The notes under the pieces were generated by a model, which saw only the letters and a program-made list of their open reading frames with translations, ran no database searches and was not told the DNA's origin. The position numbers and the translations under genes are program-made. Below are positions 25,918-36,294 of a stretch of DNA of 64,000 nucleotides, piece by piece. The first letter of the stretch is position 1; every line of letters starts with the position of its first letter. The DNA lies in the NCBI GenBank assembly GCA_018241765.1, contig JAFEDD010000002.1, forward strand, positions 95,725-159,724, given 5' to 3'. Origin of the DNA: Pseudomonadota bacterium. Its GTDB lineage: Bacteria; Pseudomonadota; Gammaproteobacteria; Burkholderiales; Casimicrobiaceae.

Positions 25918-27522
25918 TCACCCCGCGAGTGCAAACTGCTCGGCGCGTGAACGCTCCCAGTAGTAGCCGAACACCTTGTGCTCGGCGCTGCCGTCGAGCA
26001 GCGTTCCGGTGCCGAGAAAGCGGTAGAGCGTGGCGAGCGAGGTGACCTGGGTCGGGCTGGTGCGGCGGATGATGTGTTCGGGCCCGAGTTCGCTCGGGTG
26101 GGCCAAGCCGGCGGCGGCGATCAGTTCGGCCAGCGCGTCGAGCGTGCTGCGGTGGAATTCGTGCACGCGTTCGGCCTTGGTGGGCACCACCAGCGCTCGC
26201 TGCCGCAGCGGGTCCTGCGTGGTGACGCCGGTCGGGCAGCGCCCGGTATGGCAGGCCTGCGCCTGGATGCAGCCGAGGGCGAACATGAAGCCGCGTGCCG
26301 AGTTGCACCAGTCGGCGCCCATGGCCAGGGTCTTGGCGATGTCGAAGGCGGAGACGATCTTGCCGCTGGCACCGAGCCGGATGCGCTCGCGCAGGCCGAT
26401 GCCGATCAGCGTGTTGTGCACCAGGAGCAGCGCCTCGCGCAGTGGCACGCCGACGTGGTCGGTGAATTCGACCGGCGCAGCACCCGTGCCGCCTTCCGAA
26501 CCATCGACGACGATGAAGTCGGGCGTGATGCCGGTCTTCAGCATGGCCTTGGCGATGGCGAAGAATTCCCACGGGTGGCCGATGGCGAGCTTCATGCCCG
26601 CCGGCTTGCCGCCCGACAGTTCGCGCAGGCGGGCGATGAATTCGAGCAGTTCGATCGGGGTGGAGAAGACGCCGTGCCGCGCCGGCGAGACGCAGTCGAC
26701 ACCGACGGGAACGCCCCGCGCCTCGGCGATTTCGGGCGTGACCTTGGCGCCGGGCAGCACGCCGCCGTGTCCCGGCTTGGCGCCCTGCGAGAGCTTGAGT
26801 TCGACCATCTTCACCTGGGCTTCGCGCGCCTGCTCGGCGAAGCGCACCGGGTCGAACCGGCCGTCGGCCGTGCGGCAGCCGAAGTAGCCGCTGCCGAGCT
26901 CCCAGATCAGATCACCACCCATCTCCCGGTGATAGCGCGAGATGGAACCTTCGCCCGTGTCGTGCGCGAAGCCGCCGAGGCGCGCGCCCTGGTTGAGGGC
27001 GCGGATGGCGTTGGCGGAGAGCGCGCCGAAGCTCATCGCGGAGATATTGAAGATCGAGGCCGAATAGGGCTGGGCGGTGTGTTCGCCGATGGTCAGCCGG
27101 AAGTCGGACGAGGCGGCCACCGGTGCCGGCGCGATGGAATGGTTGATCCATTCATAGCCGGTGTCGTAGACGTCGAGCTGGGTGCCGAAGGGTCGTTTGT
27201 CCGAGTCTTTCTTGGCTCGCTGGTAGACGAGCGAGCGGGCGGCGCGCGAGAAGGGCGCCGATTCGGTGTCGCTCTCGATGAAGTATTGCCGGATCTCGGG
27301 ACGGATGTATTCGAAGAAGAAGCGAAAGTGCGACAGGATCGGGTAATTGCGCCGGATTGCCTGCTTCGTCTGCGTCACGTCGACGATGCCGACGACGCTC
27401 AAGAGCGCGCCGACGATCAGCACGCCCCATTTCAGCGGCGAACCGCCGGTGAGGATGACGAGGCCGGCGCCCAGCACGCAAAGGCCGATGGCGATGAGGA
27501 GTGCGAGATAGCGGGTTGGCAT
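25918..27522 (-). CDS. Membrane-anchored FMN-binding glutamate-synthase family protein
   Basis: The protein has 534 residues from MPTRYLALLIAIG at 27522. Two membrane segments (about residues 4-25 and 30-48) precede a large domain related to the FMN/central part of glutamate synthase. Marks are ISAMSFGALSANAIRALNQGA, DTGEGSISRYH, LSQGAKPGHGGVLPG, VDGSEGGTGAAP, and the iron-sulfur-like CIQAQACHTGRCPTGV. No glutamine amidotransferase domain is present. The physiological reaction of these stand-alone proteins is not established. Confidence 0.9.
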   Translation of the reverse strand: MPTRYLALLIAIGLCVLGAGLVILTGGSPLKWGVLIVGALLSVVGIVDVTQTKQAIRRNYPILSHFRFFFEYIRPEIRQYFIESDTESAPFSRAARSLVYQRAKKDSDKRPFGTQLDVYDTGYEWINHSIAPAPVAASSDFRLTIGEHTAQPYSASIFNISAMSFGALSANAIRALNQGARLGGFAHDTGEGSISRYHREMGGDLIWELGSGYFGCRTADGRFDPVRFAEQAREAQVKMVELKLSQGAKPGHGGVLPGAKVTPEIAEARGVPVGVDCVSPARHGVFSTPIELLEFIARLRELSGGKPAGMKLAIGHPWEFFAIAKAMLKTGITPDFIVVDGSEGGTGAAPVEFTDHVGVPLREALLLVHNTLIGIGLRERIRLGASGKIVSAFDIAKTLAMGADWCNSARGFMFALGCIQAQACHTGRCPTGVTTQDPLRQRALVVPTKAERVHEFHRSTLDALAELIAAAGLAHPSELGPEHIIRRTSPTQVTSLATLYRFLGTGTLLDGSAEHKVFGYYWERSRAEQFALAG

Positions 27523-27688
27523 GGCGGTCGCATCGCGGTGGCAAAGCCGAAAGGCTACGTGATTTCGAATGCGGCGTGGACGGCTTGCGCGGTCGCGGGA
27601 TAATGGCCACCCTCCGTCGTCTTCGTCCGCTACCGATGAATCAGGCCATGTCGCGATCGCCCGCAGCGCTGCCTCGGGTGCCCCGGTC

Positions 27689-28201
27689 ATGAGCAGCGCG
27701 GACGTCGTCGTGCGGCCACTGCGCGAGGGCGATCTCGATGCGGTGCTGGCGATTCAGGCGCAGGGCTACGATGCGGCGACACAGGAGGCGGCCGCGACGT
27801 TCAGCGCGAAACTGCGGGTGGCGGCGCAGAGCTGCTTCATCGCGTGTCTCGATGGCCGCGCGATGGGCTACCTGATCGCGCTGCCGGCGGATGCGAACCT
27901 GCCGCCGCCGTTGCACAGCACCGAGGCGTCATCGTTGGCGACGGCCGATGCGCTCTATCTGCATGATCTGGCGGTCGCGCCGCAGGCCCGTGCCACCGGC
28001 GTGACGCAGCGCCTGCTCGCGGCCTACTGGCGATGCGTCCACGAGGGCGGGTTTCGCTTTGCCTGTCTGACCGCGGTCAATGGTTCACGCCCGTTCTGGG
28101 AGCGGCATGGCTTTCGCGTGGTGGCCGCCGATGCGGCGTTGCGCGCACGCCTCGTCGGCTATGGAGACGGGGCGACGTTCATGCGCCAGGCGATCGGCTG
28201 A
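27689..28201 (+). CDS. GNAT family N-acetyltransferase
   Basis: The protein has 170 residues from MSSADVVVRPLREGD at 27689; the frame is open upstream, so a longer form is possible. The acetyl-CoA loop lies in LHDLAVAPQARATGVTQRLL, and the late SRPFWERHGF is typical of GNATs. The acceptor is unknown. Its last 23 bases overlap the 3' end of the convergent C45-family gene. Confidence 0.88.
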   Translation: MSSADVVVRPLREGDLDAVLAIQAQGYDAATQEAAATFSAKLRVAAQSCFIACLDGRAMGYLIALPADANLPPPLHSTEASSLATADALYLHDLAVAPQARATGVTQRLLAAYWRCVHEGGFRFACLTAVNGSRPFWERHGFRVVAADAALRARLVGYGDGATFMRQAIG

Positions 28202-29345
28202 GCGCCACCGCTTCGAAATCGACGGCGGAGGGCAGGCCGGGCGCGACCAGCATGCAGCGGGCGTTGCAGTCGATGATGACGCCGAAGATGCTCTCGACGC
28301 GAAGCTCGGGTGGCGCCGAAGGGTCGGGGTGGCGGCACACGGCGCCCAGTCGCGCCTCGACGCCGGGCGCGGTGCCCACGCCCGATTCATCGCGCAGCAG
28401 CGCCGCGAGGTCGACGTCATCGATGTGGTCGGGCCAGCTGACGATGTGCCGGTTGGCGCAGTCCAGGCGCGGCTCGGTGGTCAGCATCTGCGCGAGCGGC
28501 GCCTGCCATGTCGCAAGGCGGCCATCGCAGAAATGGTTGGTGTGGGCGACGACGCCATCGTCGGGGCCGATGGCAGCGGCGCCGCTGGGACTGTATTCGA
28601 GGGACGTCACGTGCCCGCTCGGGTCGCCGAGGATCGCGTTGGACGATGCGGCGAATTGCAGTGAGTTCGCCAGCGACACGACGTCCTCGACGTTCGCGCA
28701 GTCGAGCGCCATGCGCTGAAAGATGTGCACCGGGATGCCGGGCTGGTCGCGGTCGTTGCGGGCGCGCAGGATGTTGAGCCCGACCGCGAGGCCGTGCTCA
28801 TTGACGCCGATCTTGGCGATGATGCCCGCCTCGGTCAGCGTCAGGTAGTCCGGCCAGCCCTCGCGCTCGACGCGCAGCACGATGACGTTGGCGCGCTGGA
28901 AGCCGACCCAGTCCCAGTTCTGCGCCACGCGGGTGTGGCCGTCCGCCGTGCGCTCCCCGGATACGGCCACGCTTGTGCATTCGCCGAGATCGAAGAGCCC
29001 CATGGCGGCGTTGCGCGAGCGCGCCTGGGCGCTGTCCGGGTAGTCCATGCCGAGAAAGGAAGGCGGCAGGATTTCGGTGCGGCAGTTGAGCGCGAGAATT
29101 TCGTTGACGTGGAAGCCGCTGCCGGTGGCCAGCCCCTCGATCTCTTCGATGATGCCACCGCCGCAGCCTTCGACGATGTCGCGGTACTGCGCGGCGCGCT
29201 GCTGGGCGTGGCGCCAGTCGACGCCGCAGGCGGCGAACAGCGCCGCGTAGCAGCGGATGGATCCGGCGATCTGGGTGCGCGCGGTGCGCCCGCATTCCAG
29301 ACCGCGAGCGAAGGGTTCACCGGAGAGAGTCAGCGTCGGGAACAT
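28179..29345 (-). CDS. C45-family autoproteolytic acyltransferase/hydrolase
   Basis: The protein has 388 residues from MFPTLTLSGEPFARG at 29345. It matches the acyl-CoA:6-aminopenicillanate acyltransferase-like family (peptidase C45). These are Ntn hydrolases in which a cysteine becomes the new N-terminus after self-cleavage; the likely nucleophile is the Cys in LGECTSVAVSG. Other marks are LALNCRTEI, QNWDWVGFQR, IGVNEHGLAVGLNIL and VVAHTNHF. Most bacterial members have no known substrate and need not act on penicillins. The last 23 bases overlap the GNAT gene tail to tail. Confidence 0.87.
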   Translation of the reverse strand: MFPTLTLSGEPFARGLECGRTARTQIAGSIRCYAALFAACGVDWRHAQQRAAQYRDIVEGCGGGIIEEIEGLATGSGFHVNEILALNCRTEILPPSFLGMDYPDSAQARSRNAAMGLFDLGECTSVAVSGERTADGHTRVAQNWDWVGFQRANVIVLRVEREGWPDYLTLTEAGIIAKIGVNEHGLAVGLNILRARNDRDQPGIPVHIFQRMALDCANVEDVVSLANSLQFAASSNAILGDPSGHVTSLEYSPSGAAAIGPDDGVVAHTNHFCDGRLATWQAPLAQMLTTEPRLDCANRHIVSWPDHIDDVDLAALLRDESGVGTAPGVEARLGAVCRHPDPSAPPELRVESIFGVIIDCNARCMLVAPGLPSAVDFEAVALSRSPGA

Positions 29346-29479
29346 GGCGGTTCGCGGGATCGTGAATTTGGCCGGGCAATGGCGTGACGATGGGGCAGAG
29401 GATAGGCGATGAACGGGGCGTTGGTGGCGTTGGGCGACGAGCGGCGGTCGTTCGCGCCATGATCGGTGAGCGGGGTTGT

Positions 29480-30160
29480 TCAGGGCGACGGTGGCGCCGC
29501 CGCGAGGCTCTGCCGCAGCGCGTCGAGCATGACCTCCGGTGGCTGTGCGCCCGACAGCGCGAGCCGCTGGTTGAAGATCAGGAAGGGCACGCCGCTGATG
29601 CCCTGACGGCGGGCGTCGGCGTCCTGGGCGGCGACCGCTTCGAGACGCGCCGGATCGGTGATCGCCGCGCGCGCGGCGTCGCCATCCAGACCACATTCGG
29701 TGGCGATGGTGACGAGGGTGTCGACGTCGCCGACGTAGCGACCGTCGATGAAGTACGCGCGAAAGAGCCGCTCGACGACGGCATCGGCGGCGGCAGCATC
29801 GGCGCTTCGTTGCGCGTGCTCGATCAGCGCGTGCGCGGCGCGCGTGTTGGGCTGGCGCTCGATGCGGTCGAAATCGAAGGCGAGTCCGGCGTTGCGGCCG
29901 GCGGTGATGACTCGCGCGTAGATCTGTGCGGCACGCTCGGGGCCGCCGAACTTCTGTTCGAGGTACTGGCGCCGATCAGCCCCCTCGGTCGGGAGTTCCG
30001 GGTTCAACTGAAAGGGATGCCACACGACGCGAACGGCCACTTGCGGCGATTGCTCGGCGAGGTGTGCAATCGCCGCTTCGAGGTGGCGCTTGCCGATGTA
30101 GCACCAGGGGCAGACGACATCGGAGACGACGTCGATCGTGAGCGGGGTCGGAGCAGTCAT
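29480..30160 (-). CDS. FrnE-like DsbA-family oxidoreductase
   Basis: The protein has 226 residues with no signal peptide, so it is cytoplasmic. The active site is CPWC at 17-20 in VVCPWCYIGKRHLE, with a helical insert containing the FDRIERQPNTRAAHALI motif of the FrnE group and the cis-proline GISGVPFLIF. Family members act in disulfide exchange, polyketide tailoring or isomerisation. A palindromic repeat lies about 118 nt upstream of its start. Confidence 0.92.
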   Translation of the reverse strand: MTAPTPLTIDVVSDVVCPWCYIGKRHLEAAIAHLAEQSPQVAVRVVWHPFQLNPELPTEGADRRQYLEQKFGGPERAAQIYARVITAGRNAGLAFDFDRIERQPNTRAAHALIEHAQRSADAAAADAVVERLFRAYFIDGRYVGDVDTLVTIATECGLDGDAARAAITDPARLEAVAAQDADARRQGISGVPFLIFNQRLALSGAQPPEVMLDALRQSLAAAPPSP

Positions 30161-30277
30161 GGTGGTGCGCGGGGTCGGCGCCAGGGGCGATGGGATCAGC
30201 CCAGATCATGCCACGCCGCCCGGGGCCGGCGTACGCACGGGTTCGCACCGGCGCGAACGACACGAAAAATGAAGCAT

Positions 30278-30394
30278 CAACTTTTCACGCAAATGGCGTC
30301 CATGACGGGCTTGCGGCTCATTTTCGTCAAAAGTCGACTTCCGTGGAAATTGGCCGCCAAGCCCGTCATGGATGCGGCTTTCAGGAAAAAGTTG
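30278..30394. repeat. Palindromic repeat, family 2, copy 1 (117 bp)
   Basis: TCCATGACGGGCTTG at 30299-30313 is perfectly complementary to CAAGCCCGTCATGGA at 30358-30372. The outer arm ends CAACTTTT (30278-30285) and AAAAGTTG (30387-30394) also pair. The arms enclose 44 nt. A second copy with the same arm sequence and nearly the same length lies at 42951-43068. It begins 6 bases past the mnmH stop, on the 3' side of that gene. Confidence 0.8.
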
Positions 30395-30400
30395 TTGCCT

Positions 30401-31471
30401 TCAATCGGGGTCGAATTGGTCGCGCAGCGCACGCGCGGCGGCATCCAGCGTGCGCGCCGACAGGTCGACCAGCGCCACGACGGGCGCGGCGGTGAGCCCG
30501 GTGAAGTGGCGCCGGATCGCGCTCGTGTAGAGCGGGTCGTAGTGCGTCGTCATCAGCGAGGCGAACAGGGCGTCGGTGTCGCCGCGGTCGGCGAGCGTCT
30601 GCCACTCCTGCAATTGCCGCGCGCCGCGCAGCGCCTTCAGCGGTTGCAGCCGCGCCATCATCGCCTGCGGGTCGGCGACGAAATGGGCGTATTCGCCGGC
30701 GATGTGGGCGACGCGCGCCGCCAGCGGCACGTCGAGCCACACGCATTCGCCTGCGCTCATCGCGACGCGCATCGCTTCGGGCATCTGCACGAGGCCGATC
30801 TTCTTGCTCTCGGACTCGACGAACACCGGGCGCGTCGGGTCGAGTGTGCGCAACGCGTCCCACAGCGCGGTGTCGAAGCGCTTTTGCGATGGCTGCGGCG
30901 TGTCGCGCCCACCGAGCAGCGAGCCGCGGTGGTTGGCCAGTCCTTCGAGATCGAGCACCTGGGCGCCGACGCGCCCGAGCGCGTCCAGCAGCGCCGTCTT
31001 GCCGGTGCCGGTGCAGCCACAGAGCGTGACGTAGCGCGGGCGCTGTGCGAAGGCCGGCAGCTCGGCGTTGACGCGGGCGCGGAACGCCTTGTAGCCGCCC
31101 GTGAGTTGGCGCGCATCGAAGCCGATCTCGCGCAGCAGCCACGTCAGCGTGCCCGAGCGCTTGCCGCCGCGCCAGCAGTAGACGAGCGGCGACCAACCGC
31201 GCGGCTGGGAGGCGAAGTGCTGCTCGATCATCGTGGCGATGTTGCGCACGACGATCGGCGCCCCGAGTCGCCGAGCCTCGAAGGGCGATTGCTGGCGGTC
31301 GACGGTGCCGACGCGCTCGCGTTCGTCGTCGTGCAGCACCGGATGGTTGCGGGCACCGGGCAGGTGATCCTCGGCGAATTCGCGCTCCGAACGCACGTCG
31401 ATCAGGCTCGCGTCCGGCGCGAGCCAGCGCTCGATGGCGTCGACGCCGACCACGTCGGGCCTGGCTCTCAT
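30401..31471 (-). CDS. mnmH: tRNA 2-selenouridine synthase MnmH (SelU)
   Basis: The protein has 356 residues from an ATG at 31471 that overlaps the tesA stop as ATGA; an in-frame ATG at 31498 is the alternative. An N-terminal rhodanese domain has the loop VYCWRGGKRSG with Cys99 (E. coli Cys97). A P-loop domain follows with GCTGTGKT at 152-159. The enzyme replaces sulfur by selenium in wobble 2-thiouridine of tRNAs, using selenophosphate, through a geranylated intermediate. No selD is in the window. Confidence 0.94.
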   Translation of the reverse strand: MRARPDVVGVDAIERWLAPDASLIDVRSEREFAEDHLPGARNHPVLHDDERERVGTVDRQQSPFEARRLGAPIVVRNIATMIEQHFASQPRGWSPLVYCWRGGKRSGTLTWLLREIGFDARQLTGGYKAFRARVNAELPAFAQRPRYVTLCGCTGTGKTALLDALGRVGAQVLDLEGLANHRGSLLGGRDTPQPSQKRFDTALWDALRTLDPTRPVFVESESKKIGLVQMPEAMRVAMSAGECVWLDVPLAARVAHIAGEYAHFVADPQAMMARLQPLKALRGARQLQEWQTLADRGDTDALFASLMTTHYDPLYTSAIRRHFTGLTAAPVVALVDLSARTLDAAARALRDQFDPD

Positions 31472-32109
31472 CGCAGCAGTTTCATGAGCGCCGGCCATAC
31501 GGTGGCGACGAGCTCCGGTTGGGCCGCCGCCGTCGGGTGGATGCGGTCGGGCTGGAACTTGCCGAGATCGGTGGCGATGCGCTCGAGGAAGAACGGCACC
31601 AGCGCCGCCCCCTGGGCGCGGGCAAGCTCGGCGTACATCGCCTCGAATTGCGCCGTGTAGGTCGGCCCGAAGTTCGGCGGCATGCGCATGCCGAGCAAGA
31701 GCACACGCGCCGGCGCCGCCTTCGCCAGCTCGATCATGCGTCGCAGATTGGCGCGGGTCGTGGCGACCGGTGCGCCGCGCAATCCGTCGTTGCCGCCGAG
31801 CTCGATGATGACGATGTCGGGCCGGTGCTTCTCCAGCAGCGCGGGCAGCCGCGCCAGCCCGCCCGCCGTCGTGTCGCCACTGATGCTGGCGTTGATCACC
31901 GTGGTGCCCGGGCGTTCACGACCGAGCTTTTGTGTGAGCAGATCGACCCAACCTTCGCCCTGAGTCAGACCGTAACCGGCCGACAACGAATCGCCGACCA
32001 CGAGGATGCGGCTCGCCGCCCACCCCGGCGTCGCGTGCCACGCGAACACCCAAACCAGCAGCAGCGCGAACGCCTGCCACCGTCCGAGAGGGAACCTCCG
32101 CCGCCGCAT
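31468..32109 (-). CDS. tesA: TesA-type arylesterase / lysophospholipase, exported
   Basis: The protein has 213 residues from the ATG at 32109, which has AAGGA 5 nt upstream; an ATG at 32139 is possible but has no such site. Residues 1-32 (four Arg, then a hydrophobic run ending GWAA) are a signal peptide. The SGNH hydrolase blocks are GDSLSAGYG (Ser41), the Gly in INASISGDTT, GGNDGLRG and DRIHPTAAAQ. It acts in the periplasm on acyl esters. The arrangement tesA divergent from ybbA-ybbP is widely conserved in proteobacteria. Confidence 0.95.
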   Translation of the reverse strand: MRRRRFPLGRWQAFALLLVWVFAWHATPGWAASRILVVGDSLSAGYGLTQGEGWVDLLTQKLGRERPGTTVINASISGDTTAGGLARLPALLEKHRPDIVIIELGGNDGLRGAPVATTRANLRRMIELAKAAPARVLLLGMRMPPNFGPTYTAQFEAMYAELARAQGAALVPFFLERIATDLGKFQPDRIHPTAAAQPELVATVWPALMKLLR

Positions 32110-32207
32110 CGCGGTCCTTGAAACCAAGCCATCTAACATCAGCGCATTCTAGGGAGACGCGGCCCGACACACGACGCGCGCCGCGCTAACCACGATCCAC
32201 TTCCCAC

Positions 32208-32905
<698 letters not shown>

Positions 32906-32909
<4 letters not shown>

Positions 32910-35422
32910 AGCGCGCGGCGCTGATGCTGCGCTTCGTGCGCCGCGAACTGCGCTCGACGGAGGCGCGCATCCTCGTGCTCGCGCTGGCGCTCGCCGTGGC
33001 CAGCGTGGGCGCGGTCGCCATGTTCGCCGATCGCGTGCAGTCGGCATTCGTCGAGCAGGCCAATGTGCTGCTCGGTGCCGACGCCATGATCAGCGGCGAT
33101 CGGCCGCTGCCGCCGGCGTTCGCCGAAGCGGCGCGCGCCTTCGGGCTCACGACGACGGAATCGACGCGCTTTGGCAGCATGGTGAGCGTACCGGTGCGCG
33201 ACGGCGGCGAGGTGCGCTCGGTGCTTGCCGACGTGAAGGCCGTGGCCGCTCCGTACCCGCTGCGCGGCACGCTCGAAGCGCGGGGGCCGACCGGAGCGCG
33301 CGTGCCGCTCGTCGCGCAGGTGCGGCCAGGCGAGGTCTTCGTCGACGAGCGCTTGGCGTCACGACTCGGCGTGCGTGCGGGCGAGCGCGTCGAGCTTGGG
33401 CGCCTGACGCCGCGCATCGCCCAGGTGTTCGCCGAAGAGCCGGAGGTGGCGGGCAACTTCATCACCATGGCGCCGAAGGTGCTGATGGCAGGCGCCGACG
33501 TGGAGGCGAGCGGCCTCATCGCGCCGGGCAGTCGCGCGACGTATCGGCTCCAGGTGGCCGGGCCGCGCGCTGGCGAATTCGTCGCCGCGATGCGCCCGAA
33601 GCTCGGGCCGGGCCAACGTCTGGAGACGATCCGCGAATTGCGCCCCGAGGTGCGCTCGACGCTCGAGCGCGCCGAGCAGTTCCTCGGGCTCGCCGCCTCG
33701 TTCGCCGTGTTTCTTGCCGTGGTCGCCATCGTGCTCACGCTGCGCCGATATCTGAAGCGCGAGATCGACACCGCCACGCTGTTTCGCACCCTCGGTGCCG
33801 GCGAGCGACAGACGCTCGTCCACTTCATCGGCCAGTTCTGCGTCCTCGCGCTTCTGGCTTGTGCGCTTGGCGTCGCGCTCGCCTATGCCGCGCAGGCCGC
33901 GCTGGCGTGGACCGTGCGCGGCCTCTTCGAATCGGCACTGCCCCCGGCCGGTTGGTGGCCGCTCGCCAAGGCGTTCGCCACGGGCTTCGTGCTGCTGCTT
34001 GGCTTTGCGCTGCCGCCGCTCGTCGCACTCGCCGCCACACCTCCGGTGCGTGCGTTGCGGCGCGATCTGCCGCCGCTTGCCGGCAGTGGCGCGCTCGCCA
34101 TGTCGCTCGGTGGCATCGCCGTGCTGGCCGTGGTGTTGATGCAGGCGCAAGACTGGGCGACCGGCGTCGTCTTCGTCGGCGCTCTGCTCGCGCTGGTCGC
34201 GCTCGCCACGCTGCTGGCCGGCGCCTTGCTGTGGTTGATTCGTCGCGCCGTGCGCAGCGGCGGATTGCGCTGGCTCGGGCGCGCGCACAGCGTGAGCTTC
34301 GGGCTCGCCAACCTCGATCGGCGTCGGCTGTCGACGGCGCTGCAGATCGCCTGCCTCGGACTCGGCGTGATGACCCTGATCACCGTGGGCTTCGTGCGCA
34401 CCGATCTCTTCAGCGCGTGGCAGAAGTCGCTGCCGCCCGATGCGCCCAACCAGTTCCTGATCAACATCCAGGCCGACCAGATTGCACCGATCCAGTCCTT
34501 GCTGCCGAAGGACGCGGGCGAGGCGGCAGCGGTGTACCCGATGGTGCGCGCCCGACTCGTCGAACTCAACGGCCGTCCGATCAGCGCCAAGGACTTCGTC
34601 AGCGAAAACGCGAAGCGGTTGATCGATCGTGAATTCAATCTCTCCAGCGCCAGCACGCTGCCGCGTGGCAACCGGCTCGTCGCCGGTGCCTGGCCCGACG
34701 CGACCGAGCGTGATGTCATGTCGATCGAGGATGGCATCGCGGCAACGCTTGGCTTGAAGCTCGGCGACGAGGTGACCTTCGACGTCGCCGGTGAAACGCT
34801 ACGTGTGCGCATCACCAGTCTGCGCAAGGTCGACTGGGACAGCTTCCGGGTGAACTTCTTCGCGCTGTTGCCGCAGGCGAGCATCGCGGCGTTGCCCAAG
34901 AGCTACATCACGGCATTTCACCTGCCGCCGGGCGACACGAAAACGCTCGCCGCCGTGGTCGCCGCAGCGCCCAATGTGCTCGCCATCGACGTCTCCGAGA
35001 TGATGCAACGCATCCGCAGCATCGTCGACCAGGTTGCCCGTGCGCTCGAATTCGTTTTCGTCTTCACGTTGCTGGCCGGGCTGCTGACGCTCTACACGGC
35101 CGTCATTGCCACGCAGGATGAGCGCCGCTACGACACCGCCGTGATCCGCACGCTGGGCGGCACCGCGCGACAGGTCCGGCGTGCCCTGCTCGCCGAATTC
35201 GTCACGCTCGGCGCGGCAGCCGGTGTGCTCGGCGTCGGTGGCGCCGTCGGTCTGACCTGGGCGCTGGCGGCGCGGTTGCTGAAGATCGAATTCGTCCCGT
35301 CGCCCGGTGTCTGGGTCGCCGGCTTCGTGCTGGCGGTCGCGCTCACGCTGCTCGCCGGCTGGCTCGGCACACGCAGCGTGCTGAGCACGCCGCCGCTGCA
35401 GGTGCTGCGGGAGTCGGCGTGA
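32906..35422 (+). CDS. ybbP: YbbP-type ABC transporter permease (FtsX-like)
   Basis: The protein has 838 residues. It has an N-terminal membrane helix, a large periplasmic domain, a block of membrane helices (about residues 265-470), a second periplasmic domain and a final FtsX-type block near residues 700-830. It starts with an ATGA overlap on ybbA. Long permeases with two FtsX regions are typical of YbbP and export or extract lipophilic substrates rather than import them. Confidence 0.93.
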
Positions 35423-36060
35423 TGACCTTCGATCTCGCCCGGATTCAGGCACGGCTCGCGGCGGCAAGCCACAGCGCGCCGGACGCGCCGCCACTGGGCC
35501 AGGCCGGAGATCTCTCGGCGGCCGAGCGCTCGGCCGTGCATGCGCGACTCGGGCGCGCGATTCGCCCCGCCGGCGTGCTGATCCTGCTCGTCGAGCGGCA
35601 ACAGGGGCTCAACGTCGTGCTCACGCAGCGCACGGCGCACCTGCATGACCACGCCGGGCAGATCAGCTTTCCCGGCGGGCGGCAGGACGCGGGCGACCGC
35701 GACATCATCGCGACCGCGCTTCGAGAGGCGCACGAGGAAATCGGCACCGACCCGGCACGCATCGAAGTGATGGGCACGCTGCCGCACTACGTCACCGTGA
35801 CCGCCTATGACGTGACGCCGGTCGTCGCCGTGTCTGCGCCGCAACCCTATCGCGTCGATCCCTTCGAAGTGGCCGATGTCTTCGAGGTGCCGCTCGATTG
35901 GGTCATCGAGGGCAGCCATTGGCGTCGCGACACCTTCCTGCGCGACGGCCAGCGGCGTGAATACTGGGCCGTGCCGTGGCGCGAGCGCTACATCTGGGGC
36001 GCGACGGCCGGCATGTTGCGCACCTTTCGCGATGTGCTGTTGACGCCGGCGACGCCGTGA
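35422..36060 (+). CDS. Nudix CoA pyrophosphatase, NudL-like
   Basis: The protein has 212 residues from an ATG that overlaps the ybbP stop as TGATG; a GTG one codon earlier is also in frame. The nudix box is GGRQDAG followed by ALREAHEEIGTDP. The preceding LTQRTAHLHDHAGQISFPGG matches the UPF0035 motif of coenzyme A diphosphatases, which split CoA into 4'-phosphopantetheine and ADP. Coupling to ybbP suggests co-expression. Confidence 0.9.
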   Translation: MTFDLARIQARLAAASHSAPDAPPLGQAGDLSAAERSAVHARLGRAIRPAGVLILLVERQQGLNVVLTQRTAHLHDHAGQISFPGGRQDAGDRDIIATALREAHEEIGTDPARIEVMGTLPHYVTVTAYDVTPVVAVSAPQPYRVDPFEVADVFEVPLDWVIEGSHWRRDTFLRDGQRREYWAVPWRERYIWGATAGMLRTFRDVLLTPATP

Positions 36061-36084
36061 CAGCGTCGCCGACGCCCGGCGCAA

Positions 36085-36294
36085 TCAGGCGCGGTCTTCG
36101 GGAGGCGCTTCCTCGAAAATGCTGCGCAGCTTGCGCCCGAGGCGCAAGAGGAGCGTAGTCAGAATCACCGCGCCGATGATGCCGCCGGGCCAGCGTCCGG
36201 CCTGCCCCGCGAGCAGCGTGCCGATGACGACGCCGAGCGCGCCGCCGCAGGACAGCCCCGTCAGCACACACGCGAAATACAGAAAACCGCTCAT
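36085..36294 (-). CDS. Small membrane protein, 69 residues
   Basis: Two hydrophobic segments (residues about 3-27 and 34-50) with glycine-rich faces (SCGGALGVVIG, WPGGIIGAVIL) are followed by a basic and then acidic tail, LGRKLRSIFEEAPPEDRA. I do not recognise a named family. It starts with an ATGA overlap on the thioredoxin-fold lipoprotein gene, so the two are translationally coupled and may form a complex. Confidence 0.75.
   Translation of the reverse strand: MSGFLYFACVLTGLSCGGALGVVIGTLLAGQAGRWPGGIIGAVILTTLLLRLGRKLRSIFEEAPPEDRA

Noticed and set aside
25978-27603. Plus-strand frame of 541 codons opposite the glutamate-synthase-like gene
   Set aside because: It is antisense to a protein with clear family motifs, and its own product is rich in Arg, Gly and Asp without any domain; it is a product of high GC.
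29384-31660. Plus-strand frame of 758 codons opposite frnE, the repeat and mnmH
   Set aside because: It crosses three unrelated minus-strand features and a palindromic repeat; its composition is that of an antisense shadow.
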